Below are positions 27,310-35,358 of a DNA stretch of 64,000 nucleotides, piece by piece; position 1 is the first letter of the stretch, and the number at the start of each line of letters is the position of its first letter. Made by a program: the position numbers and the translations under genes. The notes below the pieces were generated by a model that saw only the letters and a program-made list of their open reading frames with translations, had not been told where the DNA came from and did no database searches. The DNA is from a bacterium (GTDB lineage: Bacteria; UBP6; UBA1177; JAKLFG01). Where the stretch lies: the NCBI GenBank assembly GCA_022709425.1, contig JAKLIW010000001.1, forward strand, positions 329,552-393,551, written 5' to 3'.

Positions 27310-28020
27310 ATGACACAGAGCGGTATGCATCGATTCTTTTTTCTTCTCGGTAAACCGGCATCGGGAAAGGGGACGCAGATACGGCGCATCCTCGATACCT
27401 TCAAGGGAAGCTCCTTTTCGACCGGCGATGCCCTGAAGTACCATATCGCTCGTCGGACCGAGCTCGGCCAGCAGGTCAAAGCATTCATCGATGCGGGAAA
27501 ACTCGTTTCGGACGATATCGTCATGGCCCTGTTCCGTGACAGCGCCGAGCATCTGGGGGATACCACCATCGGGGAGTCAACGCTGTTCCTCGTGGACGGC
27601 TTTCCGCGCACCGTTGGGCAGTATGAAATGGTCAAACGCTACCTAGTCGAAAAGAAGATACCTCATTCGTTCCTTTATTTCTCGGTTGCTGATGACCATA
27701 TCCTGCGGCGTTTTACCGGACGACTTACCTGTAATACTTGTTTTACCCCTTTCTCGACGATTGGGGGAACGGTCGCCGAGAACGACGCCTGTCCGCAGTG
27801 CAAAAAAGGGAAATTGATACGCCGCTCCGATGACAACGAAACGGTCGTCCGCAACCGGCTCGCCGAATACCGCGCCGCGACCGCGCCGATGGTCGAACAT
27901 ATCACCGCGCATGAAAAAGGGAATTTCACCGAGATCGAGTCCTCCCGTTCGGAGGATGAAATATTCAATGATGTCAGAATGTTACTTACAAACGCCAAAA
28001 TCAGTTTGAAAAAACGGTGA
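27310..28020 (+). CDS. adk: Adenylate kinase, zinc-lid type
   Basis: A 236-residue enzyme catalysing AMP + ATP to 2 ADP. It has the P-loop GKPASGKGTQ, FSTGDALKYHI, LVDGFPRTVGQYE and a LID with CNTC...CPQC (structural zinc), then RRSDDNETVVRNRL. The family usually reads GxPGAGKGT, so Ser after Ala is a mild variant. The start is uncertain: ATG 27310 lacks a good ribosome binding site, ATG 27325 is the alternative, and readthrough reinitiation from secY (7 bases upstream) is likely. The usual map gene after adk is absent. Confidence 0.93.
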   Translation: MTQSGMHRFFFLLGKPASGKGTQIRRILDTFKGSSFSTGDALKYHIARRTELGQQVKAFIDAGKLVSDDIVMALFRDSAEHLGDTTIGESTLFLVDGFPRTVGQYEMVKRYLVEKKIPHSFLYFSVADDHILRRFTGRLTCNTCFTPFSTIGGTVAENDACPQCKKGKLIRRSDDNETVVRNRLAEYRAATAPMVEHITAHEKGNFTEIESSRSEDEIFNDVRMLLTNAKISLKKR

Positions 28021-28056
28021 AGATGGGTAGATTCTCGGTGCTTTATTGAGGAAGGA

Positions 28057-28287
28057 ATGGCCAAGGAAGAAGGAATAGTTCTCGAGGGTACGATAGTGGA
28101 AACATTGCCCAACGCCATGTTCCGGGTCGAACTGGAGAACAAGCATCAGGTGCTCGCCCATGTGTCGGGTAAAATGCGGAAATATTTTATCCGTATCCTT
28201 CCCGGCGATCGCGTGCAGGTCGAGTTGTCGCCGTACGATTTGACCCGCGGCAGGATCATTCATCGCATGAAAGCGAATATAGACTAG
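28057..28287 (+). CDS. infA: Translation initiation factor IF-1
   Basis: A 76-residue OB-fold factor that blocks the A-site during initiation. It closely follows the family: [44 protein letters not shown] and [10 protein letters not shown]. Confidence 0.97.
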   Translation: MAKEEGIVLEGTIVETLPNAMFRVELENKHQVLAHVSGKMRKYFIRILPGDRVQVELSPYDLTRGRIIHRMKANID

Positions 28288-28297
28288 AGGTGAACAG

Positions 28298-28411
28298 ATG
28301 AAAGTCAGGGCTTCGGTCAAAAAGATCTGCACGAAATGCAAGATCATCAAGCGCAACGGTACGCTTCGGGTTATTTGTGAGAACCCCAAGCACAAACAGA
28401 GACAGGGATAA
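28298..28411 (+). CDS. rpmJ: 50S ribosomal protein L36
   Basis: A 37-residue protein starting at ATG 28298 after AGAGGTG. The chain begins [20 protein letters not shown] and ends HKQRQG. The zinc ligands Cys11, Cys14, Cys27 and His32 of the C+ form are all present. It lies in its normal place between infA and rpsM. Confidence 0.97.
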   Translation: MKVRASVKKICTKCKIIKRNGTLRVICENPKHKQRQG

Positions 28412-28432
28412 GTCGTAATAAGGAGGTGTACC

Positions 28433-28798
28433 TTGGTTCGTATCGCGGGAGTTGATCTGCCCCGGAACAAGCGGATGGAGATAGCGCTGACCTATATCTA
28501 TGGTCTTGGTCGGTCAAGCGCACGCGCGATCCTCGAGAAAGCGGGAATCGATGTCAGTCTCAAATCCGACAATGTGACGGAATCGCAGGCGGTTAAGATC
28601 AGAGAGATTATCGATCAGGAGCATACCGTTGAGGGCGATCTCCGCAAGGAGACCATCATGAACATCAAGCGACTCATGGATCTGGGTAACTACCGTGGTC
28701 TCCGTCATAGAAAGGGCCTTCCGGTTAGAGGACAGCGGACACACACCAACGCCCGTACCCGCAAGGGGCCGCGGCGTAACATGATGAAGAAGAAGTAG
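28433..28798 (+). CDS. rpsM: 30S ribosomal protein S13
   Basis: A 121-residue 30S head protein touching the P-site tRNA. It has [51 protein letters not shown] and a basic C-terminus. It starts with TTG after AAGGAGGT. Confidence 0.97.
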   Translation: MVRIAGVDLPRNKRMEIALTYIYGLGRSSARAILEKAGIDVSLKSDNVTESQAVKIREIIDQEHTVEGDLRKETIMNIKRLMDLGNYRGLRHRKGLPVRGQRTHTNARTRKGPRRNMMKKK

Positions 28799-28810
28799 GC
28801 GGGGGACATA

Positions 28811-29191
28811 ATGGCCGAACAAAAAAAGAAAAAGGTCCGGAAGAATATCCAGACGGGGCTGGCTTATATCCAGTGCTCGTTCAATAACACGATCGTCACC
28901 ATCACCGATGTGTCGGGCAATGTGCTCGGATGGTCGAGCGCGGGGCTGAAGGGTTTCCGTGGCTCGAAAAAGAGCACACCGTACGCCGCGCAGATGGCGG
29001 CCGAAGATGCGGGCAAGAAGGCCAAGGAATACGGCCTGCGCACCCTTAGCGTCTACGTGAAGGGCCCCGGTAACGGTCGCGAGGCGGCCATCCGCGGTCT
29101 GGGTAACGCCGGGTATAATATCATGCTGCTCCGGGACATTACGCCGATCCCGCACAATGGGTGCCGGCCGGCGAAGCGGAGAAGAGTGTAA
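28811..29191 (+). CDS. rpsK: 30S ribosomal protein S11
   Basis: A 126-residue platform protein. It has [41 protein letters not shown] and the ending [17 protein letters not shown]. It lies 12 bases after rpsM. Confidence 0.97.
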   Translation: MAEQKKKKVRKNIQTGLAYIQCSFNNTIVTITDVSGNVLGWSSAGLKGFRGSKKSTPYAAQMAAEDAGKKAKEYGLRTLSVYVKGPGNGREAAIRGLGNAGYNIMLLRDITPIPHNGCRPAKRRRV

Positions 29192-29234
29192 TATAAACTC
29201 GAAGCGTAAACTTTTTTCGTAAAAGGAGGAAGCT

Positions 29235-29864
29235 TTGGCGAAGTACAAAGACAGCAGTTGTAAGGTTTGCCGCCGGGAAGGGGCAAAGCTTTTCCTGAAA
29301 GGCGAGCGGTGCCATTCGGAGAAATGTGCCTATGATCGTCGTCCGTTCGGTCCCGGTCAGCACGGCAAAGACAAGAAACGTACCACCGATTACCGCGTGC
29401 AGTTGCGTGAAAAACAGAAGGTGAAATTCATGTATGGCCTGCTGGAAAGCCAGTTCCGGCTGTTTTATGATCGCGCCAACAAGAAGAAAGGCGCCACCGG
29501 TGAGAATCTGCTCAACCTGCTTGAGCGTCGTTTAGACAATGTCATCTATCGTTTGGGTATGGCCTCCAGTCGTTCTCAGGCTCGCCAGCTCATCAATCAC
29601 CGCCATTTTCTCATCAACGGCAAGATCACCGATATCCCTTCCTGCATCCTTAAACAGGGTGATGTGATAGAGATAAAAGAACGAAGCCGCACGAGTCCCG
29701 TATTCAAGGCGTCCCTCGAGTACGCCGGTGAACGGACCCAGATACCGACATGGCTCCAGCTCGAGAAGGAGGCATTCAAAGGCACGGTGCTCCGTGAGCC
29801 CGAGCGGACCGATGTCTCCGCCGACATCAAGGAGAACCTCATCGTCGAGCTTTATTCAAAGTAA
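29235..29864 (+). CDS. rpsD: 30S ribosomal protein S4, zinc-binding type
   Basis: A 209-residue primary assembly protein. The N-terminus has the four-Cys cluster CKVCRREG...CHSEKC of the zinc form, then RRPFGPGQHG and the S4 domain LERRLDNVIYRLGMASSRSQARQLINHRH. It starts with TTG after AAAGGAGG. Confidence 0.97.
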   Translation: MAKYKDSSCKVCRREGAKLFLKGERCHSEKCAYDRRPFGPGQHGKDKKRTTDYRVQLREKQKVKFMYGLLESQFRLFYDRANKKKGATGENLLNLLERRLDNVIYRLGMASSRSQARQLINHRHFLINGKITDIPSCILKQGDVIEIKERSRTSPVFKASLEYAGERTQIPTWLQLEKEAFKGTVLREPERTDVSADIKENLIVELYSK

Positions 29865-29881
29865 ACTAAGAGGTGCGAGGG

Positions 29882-30898
29882 ATGTATCGTTCGAACTGGA
29901 AAACACTCATTATGCCCAAGGAAGTAAAGGTGGTGGAGCAGAACGAGGCGGGCACTTACGCCCGTTTCGTATGCGAGCCGCTCATGAAGGGCTATGGTAT
30001 CACGCTCGGCAATTCGCTGCGGCGCATACTGCTCTCCTCGATTCGTGGATCGGCGATAATCGCGGTCAAGATCAAGGGGGTCGAGCATGAATTCTCCACG
30101 ATCCCGGGAGTAAAAGAAGATGTGGTGAACATCTTCCTTAATCTCAAACAGATCCGTTTTTTAGGACACGAAGATAAAATGCATCATCTTGTCCTGCGTC
30201 GTAAGGGCAAGGGGAAAGTGACTGCGGGAGACATCCCGGAGACTTCTGTGCTGAAAATACTCAACAAGGAACTTTTCCTTTTTGAGATGGACGAGAATAT
30301 CGATCTCGAGATGGAAATTCTCGTTATGTCGGGTCGGGGATATGTGCCCTCGGAAGATCACGAACCATCGCTTTACAGCGAAGGGTATATTCCGGTCGAT
30401 TCATTCTTCTCGCCGGTCGTCCGCGTCAACTACGCCATCACCGGCGCCCGCGTGAAGAACAACTTCAATTACGACAAGCTTACCCTCGAGATTGAGACCG
30501 ACGGCTCGGTGACGCCGCGCGATGCGCTCGCCTATGCCGCGATGATTCTTCGGGAACATACCCGGTTCCTCATCAACTTCGCGATCGAAGAAGAGGCTGA
30601 GGACAAAGGCGGTGATTCATCCGAAGAAACCAACTGGAATCTGTATAAGACGATCGACGATCTAGACCTGTCGGTTCGTTCTTACAACTGCTTGAAAAAC
30701 GCCAATATACGTTTGGTGGGAGAGTTGGTGAAAAAGAGCGAGGCGGAGATGCTGAAGACCAAGAACTTCGGTCGTAAGTCGCTCAACGAGATCAAGCTCA
30801 TCCTCCTTAACATGGGTCTGTACTTCGGCATGGAACTGCCCAATTTTCCCGATCAGAAGATACTTGAACAGATAGAAAAGAAGAAAGAGAACAAGTAG
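29882..30898 (+). CDS. rpoA: DNA-directed RNA polymerase subunit alpha
   Basis: A 338-residue alpha subunit. The N-terminal dimerisation domain has [25 protein letters not shown] and VPSEDHEP-type loops. The C-terminal domain (about 265-325) has [17 protein letters not shown] and [15 protein letters not shown], the helix-hairpin-helix part that binds UP elements and activators. A GTG at 29873 is in frame, but ATG 29882 is spaced eight bases from GAGG. Confidence 0.97.
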   Translation: MYRSNWKTLIMPKEVKVVEQNEAGTYARFVCEPLMKGYGITLGNSLRRILLSSIRGSAIIAVKIKGVEHEFSTIPGVKEDVVNIFLNLKQIRFLGHEDKMHHLVLRRKGKGKVTAGDIPETSVLKILNKELFLFEMDENIDLEMEILVMSGRGYVPSEDHEPSLYSEGYIPVDSFFSPVVRVNYAITGARVKNNFNYDKLTLEIETDGSVTPRDALAYAAMILREHTRFLINFAIEEEAEDKGGDSSEETNWNLYKTIDDLDLSVRSYNCLKNANIRLVGELVKKSEAEMLKTKNFGRKSLNEIKLILLNMGLYFGMELPNFPDQKILEQIEKKKENK

Positions 30899-30907
30899 GA
30901 GATCGCC

Positions 30908-31450
30908 ATGAGACATAAAAAAGATAACAAGCGGCTTGGCCGTCCGACCGCACACCGCGAAGCGATGCTTACCAATCTGTTGCAATCGCTGGTCAAGCAC
31001 GGTCGCCTCACTACGACGCTTGTCCGCGCCAAAGAGCTCCAGCGGCTCGCCGACCGTATCGTGACCATTGCAAAGCGCCGTACCGCGGCCGCTTATGCAC
31101 AGCTCACTAAGTACATCAAGTCGGAACGGGAGATCCTCATACCGAAATTGATGGAAGAGATCGCCCCGAAGTTCGCTGATCGCAAGGGTGGCTATACCCG
31201 CGTGGTGAAACTGGGCTTCCGCCGCGGTGACGCGGCCCCCACCGCCATCATAGAATACCTCTCCGAAGTGATCGTTGGCAAGCCGGTCGTGGAAGAGACC
31301 CCGGCCGAAGAGAAACCGGCCAAGGAAAAGAAGCCGGCGGCCAAGAAGGCGCCCGCGAAGAAAGAGGCGGCCCCCAAGAAAGAGGCCAAGGCGAAGAAAG
31401 AAGAGAAAGAGCCCGCCAAGAAGAAGAGCGCCAAGAAAAAAGAAGAATGA
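30908..31450 (+). CDS. rplQ: 50S ribosomal protein L17 with long Lys/Ala-rich tail
   Basis: A 180-residue protein whose first 118 residues are a normal L17 (MRHKKDNKRLGRPTAHREAML, RELQRLADRIVTIAKRR-type core, GYTRVVKLGFRRGDAAP). About 60 further residues are Lys/Ala/Glu/Pro-rich with repeated KKEAK and AKKK units, like tails that bind rRNA or DNA nonspecifically. It closes the ribosomal operon, ahead of a strong terminator. Confidence 0.95.
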   Translation: MRHKKDNKRLGRPTAHREAMLTNLLQSLVKHGRLTTTLVRAKELQRLADRIVTIAKRRTAAAYAQLTKYIKSEREILIPKLMEEIAPKFADRKGGYTRVVKLGFRRGDAAPTAIIEYLSEVIVGKPVVEETPAEEKPAKEKKPAAKKAPAKKEAAPKKEAKAKKEEKEPAKKKSAKKKEE

Positions 31451-31475
31451 TCCGCGATAGCGCGACAGCCTTTCC

Positions 31476-31508
31476 GACGGGGGATCGCAAGTCCCCCGTC
31501 TTTTTTTT
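31476..31508 (+). terminator. Rho-independent terminator of the ribosomal protein operon
   Basis: A 9-bp perfect stem GACGGGGGA/TCCCCCGTC with a seven-base loop, followed by eight T. It lies 25 bases after the rplQ stop. Confidence 0.95.
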
Positions 31509-31518
31509 GAGGTAGGTG

Positions 31519-31968
31519 ATGGTCGATCTTGTTTGTACCCTGATCTTCCTCGGAGCGATGCTTGCCGGTTATCTGGCGGGAGGCTTCCGCGAGATACTTC
31601 GGGTCGTCGCCATGATAGGGCTTATGATCCTCTTCATGCTTCCATCGGTCAAGGCGGTCTTCCTGCAGTTCGGTCCCGCCGCCAACGGTATTTTCATAGT
31701 GGCGTTCCTTGCGGTCTACTTCACGCTCAATTTTCTGGTCGCGTGGTTGCTCAAAGGTATCATTGAAACGAAGGACGGGGTGCTCGGGAGCATGAACAAA
31801 GGGATCGGCGTCATGGCTGGGTTCCTCAAAGCGATGCTACTCATGGTTTTCGCCGCCTATATCACCCGGTTCCTCTGGTCCAAGCAGATGCTCTCAGAGG
31901 CCAAACGGCACCTCGACGACTCCTTCATCTTCTCGCTGGCCAACGCCATCCTCGACTTCCTCGTCTAA
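31519..31968 (+). CDS. CvpA-family membrane protein
   Basis: A 149-residue protein with four predicted membrane helices. The first half (LVCTLIFLGAMLAGYLAGGFREILRVVAMIG) matches the CvpA/colicin V production family, whose members act in envelope maintenance in ways still poorly known. The ATG at 31519 follows GAGGTAGG; a GTG three bases upstream is less well placed. No promoter is obvious between the ribosomal terminator and this gene. Confidence 0.7.
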   Translation: MVDLVCTLIFLGAMLAGYLAGGFREILRVVAMIGLMILFMLPSVKAVFLQFGPAANGIFIVAFLAVYFTLNFLVAWLLKGIIETKDGVLGSMNKGIGVMAGFLKAMLLMVFAAYITRFLWSKQMLSEAKRHLDDSFIFSLANAILDFLV

Positions 31969-31976
31969 GCCGACAT

Positions 31977-32018
31977 CTCCTTGACATTTCCTGACATTAT
32001 AATTATCGTGAAAACAGT
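31977..32018 (+). repeat. Direct repeat carrying a promoter, copy 1
   Basis: It starts CTCCTTGACATT and includes ATCGTGAAAA. It aligns with 32878-32919 at roughly three quarters of positions. The pair brackets the KilA-N gene. Confidence 0.5.
31981..32009 (+). promoter_or_regulatory. Promoter of the KilA-N gene (TTGACA-N17-TATCGT)
   Basis: TTGACA (31981-31986), 17 bases and TATCGT (32004-32009). The same hexamers and spacing recur at 32882 and 33665. The sequence around it (31977-32018) is also repeated at 32878-32919. Confidence 0.7.
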
Positions 32019-32035
32019 TCTTGTGGGAGAGACTG

Positions 32036-32866
32036 ATGGATAGATTGCGCAAAGCAACAATCACGGTGAAGGGTACCGACATAGCCGTAATGGCGCATGA
32101 GAAACAGGACTATATCTCCCTGACCGATATCGCCAAACATAAGGAACCCGACCGCTCGGATCATGTTATCCAGAATTGGTTGAGGAACCGCAATACCATA
32201 GAATATCTTGGTATATGGGAAAGTCTGAACAATCCCGTTTTCAAACCCCTCGAATTCGAGGGGTTTAGAAACAGGTCGGGACTGAACAGCTTTGTATTGA
32301 CTCCCCGGCAATGGATTGAGACGACCCAAGCGATAGGGTTGGTTTCTAAAGCAGGCAGATACGGCGGCACTTTTGCCCACAAGGATATCGCTTTCGAGTT
32401 TGCTTCATGGGTGTCGGTTGAATTCAAACTATTCCTGATAAAAGAATTCCAGCGCCTCAAGGAGGACGAGAACAGCCGGCTTTCGCTCGCATGGGATCTG
32501 AACCGAACGCTGTCGAAGCTCAATTATCACATCCATACCGATGCTATACAGGCACACTTGATCCCACCCGAAGTTACTTCTGCGCAGGCCGCTATTACCT
32601 ATGCCAATGAAGCGGATGTCCTCAATATCGCCTTATTCGGAAACACCGCCAGAGGATGGAGGGAAGCTAATCCGGGACAAAAGGGTAACATGCGCGATTA
32701 TGCCACCGTCGAGCAATTGTTGGTGTTGGCCAATCTCGAAGGAATGAACGCCGAGTTTATTCACATGGGACTTTTGCAGGGTGAACGGCTCAAGCGTCTT
32801 AACGAGATCGCCATACGCCAGATGCGGGTACTGACAACCTCGCCGAACATCAAAATGCTCAAGTAG
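32036..32866 (+). CDS. KilA-N domain protein (phage-type DNA-binding)
   Basis: A 276-residue protein with an N-terminal KilA-N domain (about 5-125): DYISLTDIAKHKEPDRSDHVIQNWL, then VLTPRQWIETTQAIGL and AFEFASWVSVEFKLFLIKEFQRLK. KilA-N is a DNA-binding fold of phages and large DNA viruses, often regulatory. The C-terminal half (HIHTDAIQAHLIPPEV, RDYATVEQLLVLANLEGMNAEFI) is common in chromosomal KilA-N proteins of unknown role. The ATG at 32036 follows GGGAGAG. The gene lies between two copies of a promoter-containing repeat and holds a 24-bp perfect palindrome. Confidence 0.85.
   Translation: MDRLRKATITVKGTDIAVMAHEKQDYISLTDIAKHKEPDRSDHVIQNWLRNRNTIEYLGIWESLNNPVFKPLEFEGFRNRSGLNSFVLTPRQWIETTQAIGLVSKAGRYGGTFAHKDIAFEFASWVSVEFKLFLIKEFQRLKEDENSRLSLAWDLNRTLSKLNYHIHTDAIQAHLIPPEVTSAQAAITYANEADVLNIALFGNTARGWREANPGQKGNMRDYATVEQLLVLANLEGMNAEFIHMGLLQGERLKRLNEIAIRQMRVLTTSPNIKMLK
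32243..32266. repeat. 24-bp perfect palindrome inside the KilA-N gene
   Basis: AAACCCCTCGAA joined to its exact reverse complement, centred on GAATTC. It encodes KPLEFEGF, which reads the same on both strands. It is long enough to be a dimer-binding site or hairpin, but this may be coincidence. Confidence 0.6.
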
Positions 32867-32877
32867 CGACCACCGCT

Positions 32878-32919
32878 CTCCTTGACATTCTCCAGCATAA
32901 CAACTATCGTGAAAATGGT
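32878..32919 (+). repeat. Direct repeat carrying a promoter, copy 2
   Basis: The second copy of the 31977-32018 sequence, 900 bases away. It drives the ankyrin lipoprotein gene. Confidence 0.5.
32882..32910 (+). promoter_or_regulatory. Promoter of the ankyrin lipoprotein gene (TTGACA-N17-TATCGT)
   Basis: TTGACA (32882-32887), 17 bases and TATCGT (32905-32910), 37 bases before the start codon. Confidence 0.7.
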
Positions 32920-32947
32920 TTTTCTGCGCGGGAGGGAAAAGCGGCAC

Positions 32948-33625
32948 ATGAAAAAAAGGACTTTTGCTATAGCGTATTTGGCACTTGTCTTTTTCATGTC
33001 ATGCGCAATTTCTTCTTCTTTTCATCAGTTGCGCCAAGCAATAAAAGAAAATGATGTCGCTCTGATTACAAAATATCTTGAGGCAGGCGGCGACCCCAAT
33101 ATTTCAGAGGAGGTACTACACTCTTCCATCTTGGATTGCGCTATTTGGGAGGGCAATCTTGAAATTGCAGAGTTGCTTTTAAAGAAAGGGGCAGATCCCT
33201 TTGCAAGATCAGACAAAACTCTTTTCTCATCAGGCAACGATGCCGTATGCGCCATCGCGCCTTCGAAATCGAGAGAGGAGAACTTTATTCGGAAAATTCT
33301 AGATCCCATTTCTGATGTAGACAAGATTGACTGCGATGGAGACACACTTTTAATGAGGGCGGCAAACTTTGGAAATCTTCCCTTGGTTCAGTATCTTGTT
33401 GGGCGACATGCTAAAATAAATATCATGGGAAACGGGCTTGGCTGTTCTCCCTTGTCGCTTGCAATAAGCAAAGGGAGCCTCGATACAGTCAAGTTTCTCG
33501 TCGAAAATGGCGCTGATGTCAACCTTCGGGGAGAACGGTGCAAGATGCCTTTGTGGATAGCGAGAAATTGGCACTTACCCGAGATAGTCACCTATCTGGA
33601 AAGTAAGGGTGCAAAAGAGGAATAA
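32948..33625 (+). CDS. Ankyrin-repeat lipoprotein
   Basis: A 225-residue protein with a lipoprotein signal (VFFMSCAIS, Cys at about 20) and ankyrin repeats. The units are LRQAIKENDVALITKYLEAGGDPN, IWEGNLEIAELLLKKGADP, AANFGNLPLVQYLVGRHAKIN and AISKGSLDTVKFLVENGADVN. It is probably a periplasmic or surface protein-binding scaffold. The longer frame from 32882 includes the promoter, so the ATG at 32948 is chosen. It is A/T-richer than its surroundings, suggesting recent acquisition. Confidence 0.8.
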   Translation: MKKRTFAIAYLALVFFMSCAISSSFHQLRQAIKENDVALITKYLEAGGDPNISEEVLHSSILDCAIWEGNLEIAELLLKKGADPFARSDKTLFSSGNDAVCAIAPSKSREENFIRKILDPISDVDKIDCDGDTLLMRAANFGNLPLVQYLVGRHAKINIMGNGLGCSPLSLAISKGSLDTVKFLVENGADVNLRGERCKMPLWIARNWHLPEIVTYLESKGAKEE

Positions 33626-33664
33626 ACGGGTCGGCCCAAGCAACCCATTCGCAACATCGTATCC

Positions 33665-33693
33665 TTGACAAAGCATTTTGGCCCCTATATCGT
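33665..33693 (+). promoter_or_regulatory. Promoter of the branched-chain aminotransferase gene
   Basis: TTGACA (33665-33670), 17 bases and TATCGT (33688-33693), followed by TCAGGAGG and the start codon 41 bases after the -10 box. No leader peptide or attenuator is seen. Confidence 0.7.
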
Positions 33694-33733
33694 TCCGGTG
33701 AGGGACTGTTCATAACTCTTTCAGGAGGCATTC

Positions 33734-34768
33734 ATGAGCGAGAGACAAAAGGTCGATCTCAACTGGTCGAAATTGAGCTTCACCTACATCAAGACCGATA
33801 AACGCTTCCTTGCGCACTGGAAGAACGGCTACTGGGAGAAGGGGACGCTCACCGAGGACAATAAACTGCACATCGACGAAGGCGCCTGCGCCCTCCACTA
33901 CGGCCAGCAGTGTTTCGAAGGGCTCAAGGCCTTCACCACCAAAGACGGTCGCGTGGTGCTGTTCCGCCCGCTCGAGAACGCCAAGCGGATGCAGCGTTCC
34001 GCCAACGCGCTCCTCATGGTCGCGGTCCCCGACGATATGTTCATCGAGGCGTGCGAACAGGTGGTCCGCGCCAACCTCAAGTGGATACCGCCCTACGGCC
34101 ACGGCGCGTCGTTCTACCTGCGCCCGTTCCTCATCGGCGTCGGCGAGAATCTCGGCGTTCGCCCCGCCCCCGAATATCTCTTTTCGGTCTTCGGCTCTCC
34201 GGTCGGCCCCTACTTCAAGGGCGGGCTCCAGCCGGTGAAATTCAGCGTCTCCGAATTCGACCGCGCGGCCCCCAACGGCACCGGCTCGGTGAAGGTGGGC
34301 GGCAACTACGCCGCGAGCCTCCATGCCCACGATATCGCCGTCAAGGCGGGCTATGCCGACTGCATCTACCTCGATCCGTCGACCCACAAGAATATCGAAG
34401 AGGTCGGCGCAGCCAATTTCTTCGGCATCACCAAGGACAATGTCTTCGTCACCCCGAAATCGAACTCGATACTGCCCTCCATCACCAAGTATTCGCTCAT
34501 GCACATCGCCGAGCATTACCTCAAGATGAAGGTAGAGGAGCGCGATGTCCCGGTCGACAAGATCGATGAGTTCGTCGAAGCGGGCGCCTGCGGCACCGCG
34601 GCGGTCATCACCCCCATCGGCGGCATCTTCCACAACGGCAAACTCCACACCTTCTACGGCGACGGGAAGGAGGTCGGGCCGGTGTCGCGCAAACTCTATG
34701 ACACCCTCACGGGGATGCAGACCGGCCTAGTCGAAGCGCCGAAGGGCTGGATCCACGAGGTCAAATGA
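33734..34768 (+). CDS. ilvE: Branched-chain amino acid aminotransferase
   Basis: A 344-residue class IV PLP transaminase interconverting Leu, Ile and Val with their 2-oxo acids. It has [34 protein letters not shown], the PLP Lys in [12 protein letters not shown] near residue 187, [11 protein letters not shown] and [12 protein letters not shown]. Length and motifs fit the longer BCAT type II (eukaryote-like/actinobacterial). The stop codon overlaps the downstream lipoprotein start. Confidence 0.95.
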   Translation: MSERQKVDLNWSKLSFTYIKTDKRFLAHWKNGYWEKGTLTEDNKLHIDEGACALHYGQQCFEGLKAFTTKDGRVVLFRPLENAKRMQRSANALLMVAVPDDMFIEACEQVVRANLKWIPPYGHGASFYLRPFLIGVGENLGVRPAPEYLFSVFGSPVGPYFKGGLQPVKFSVSEFDRAAPNGTGSVKVGGNYAASLHAHDIAVKAGYADCIYLDPSTHKNIEEVGAANFFGITKDNVFVTPKSNSILPSITKYSLMHIAEHYLKMKVEERDVPVDKIDEFVEAGACGTAAVITPIGGIFHNGKLHTFYGDGKEVGPVSRKLYDTLTGMQTGLVEAPKGWIHEVK

Positions 34769-35340
34769 TGAGGGCAATGCTGATATGGCTATCACTCGGG
34801 ATACTGGCCCTATGGTCGATCTCGTGCGACGAGGGGGCGCAGAGCTGTTCTTTGGGCGACAAAAAATGTGAAGATGATCGGACCGTCGTGGTCTGTTCGA
34901 TCGAGCATGAATGGTTCACCTACCAGAATTGCGGCGAAGGGACCGTGTGCGGGAAGAACGCCGCCAAAGAGGTGACCTGTATCTCCGGCACGACGAAAAT
35001 GCCTGCAGAACCTGACAAAAAGATATGTACATCATTAGAGACCCGCTGTCTGAACCGGGCCACGATCATCCAGTGCGAAAAGGATGAGACGAAGTGGAAG
35101 AGCAAAGATTCCTGTTATTATGATTTACAGGAATGCGACGAAACGCCGGGCGAATTGTACTACAGCGCGACCTGTGCGGCAGTACCCTGTACACGCAACG
35201 AATTGCGTTGTCTGCCGCCTAACGCGATCAAGAAATGCGATCGTAATGGCGAGTGGATAGATGAAGAAACCTGCGAGACGACCGCCTGTAACGAGACCTT
35301 CACCGACGATTCTTTCGACGCTTTCTGTACTCCCGGCTAG
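34765..35340 (+). CDS. Small cysteine-rich lipoprotein
   Basis: A 191-residue protein with a lipoprotein signal ([10 protein letters not shown], Cys at about 21) and 18 or so further Cys in three repeated modules. Each has the form C...RC....I..C....W......C, for example [18 protein letters not shown] and [17 protein letters not shown]. Such modules occur in secreted myxobacterial-type proteins of unknown role. Its ATG overlaps the ilvE stop, so it depends on ilvE transcription, an odd pairing. It converges on the gene at 35359. Confidence 0.65.
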   Translation: MMRAMLIWLSLGILALWSISCDEGAQSCSLGDKKCEDDRTVVVCSIEHEWFTYQNCGEGTVCGKNAAKEVTCISGTTKMPAEPDKKICTSLETRCLNRATIIQCEKDETKWKSKDSCYYDLQECDETPGELYYSATCAAVPCTRNELRCLPPNAIKKCDRNGEWIDEETCETTACNETFTDDSFDAFCTPG

Positions 35341-35358
35341 ACGGAGTCTCCCTCAGAG

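Noticed and set aside
32036-33625. A prophage around the KilA-N gene
   Set aside because: No other phage gene, integrase or attachment site is present; only one KilA-N gene with flanking repeats.
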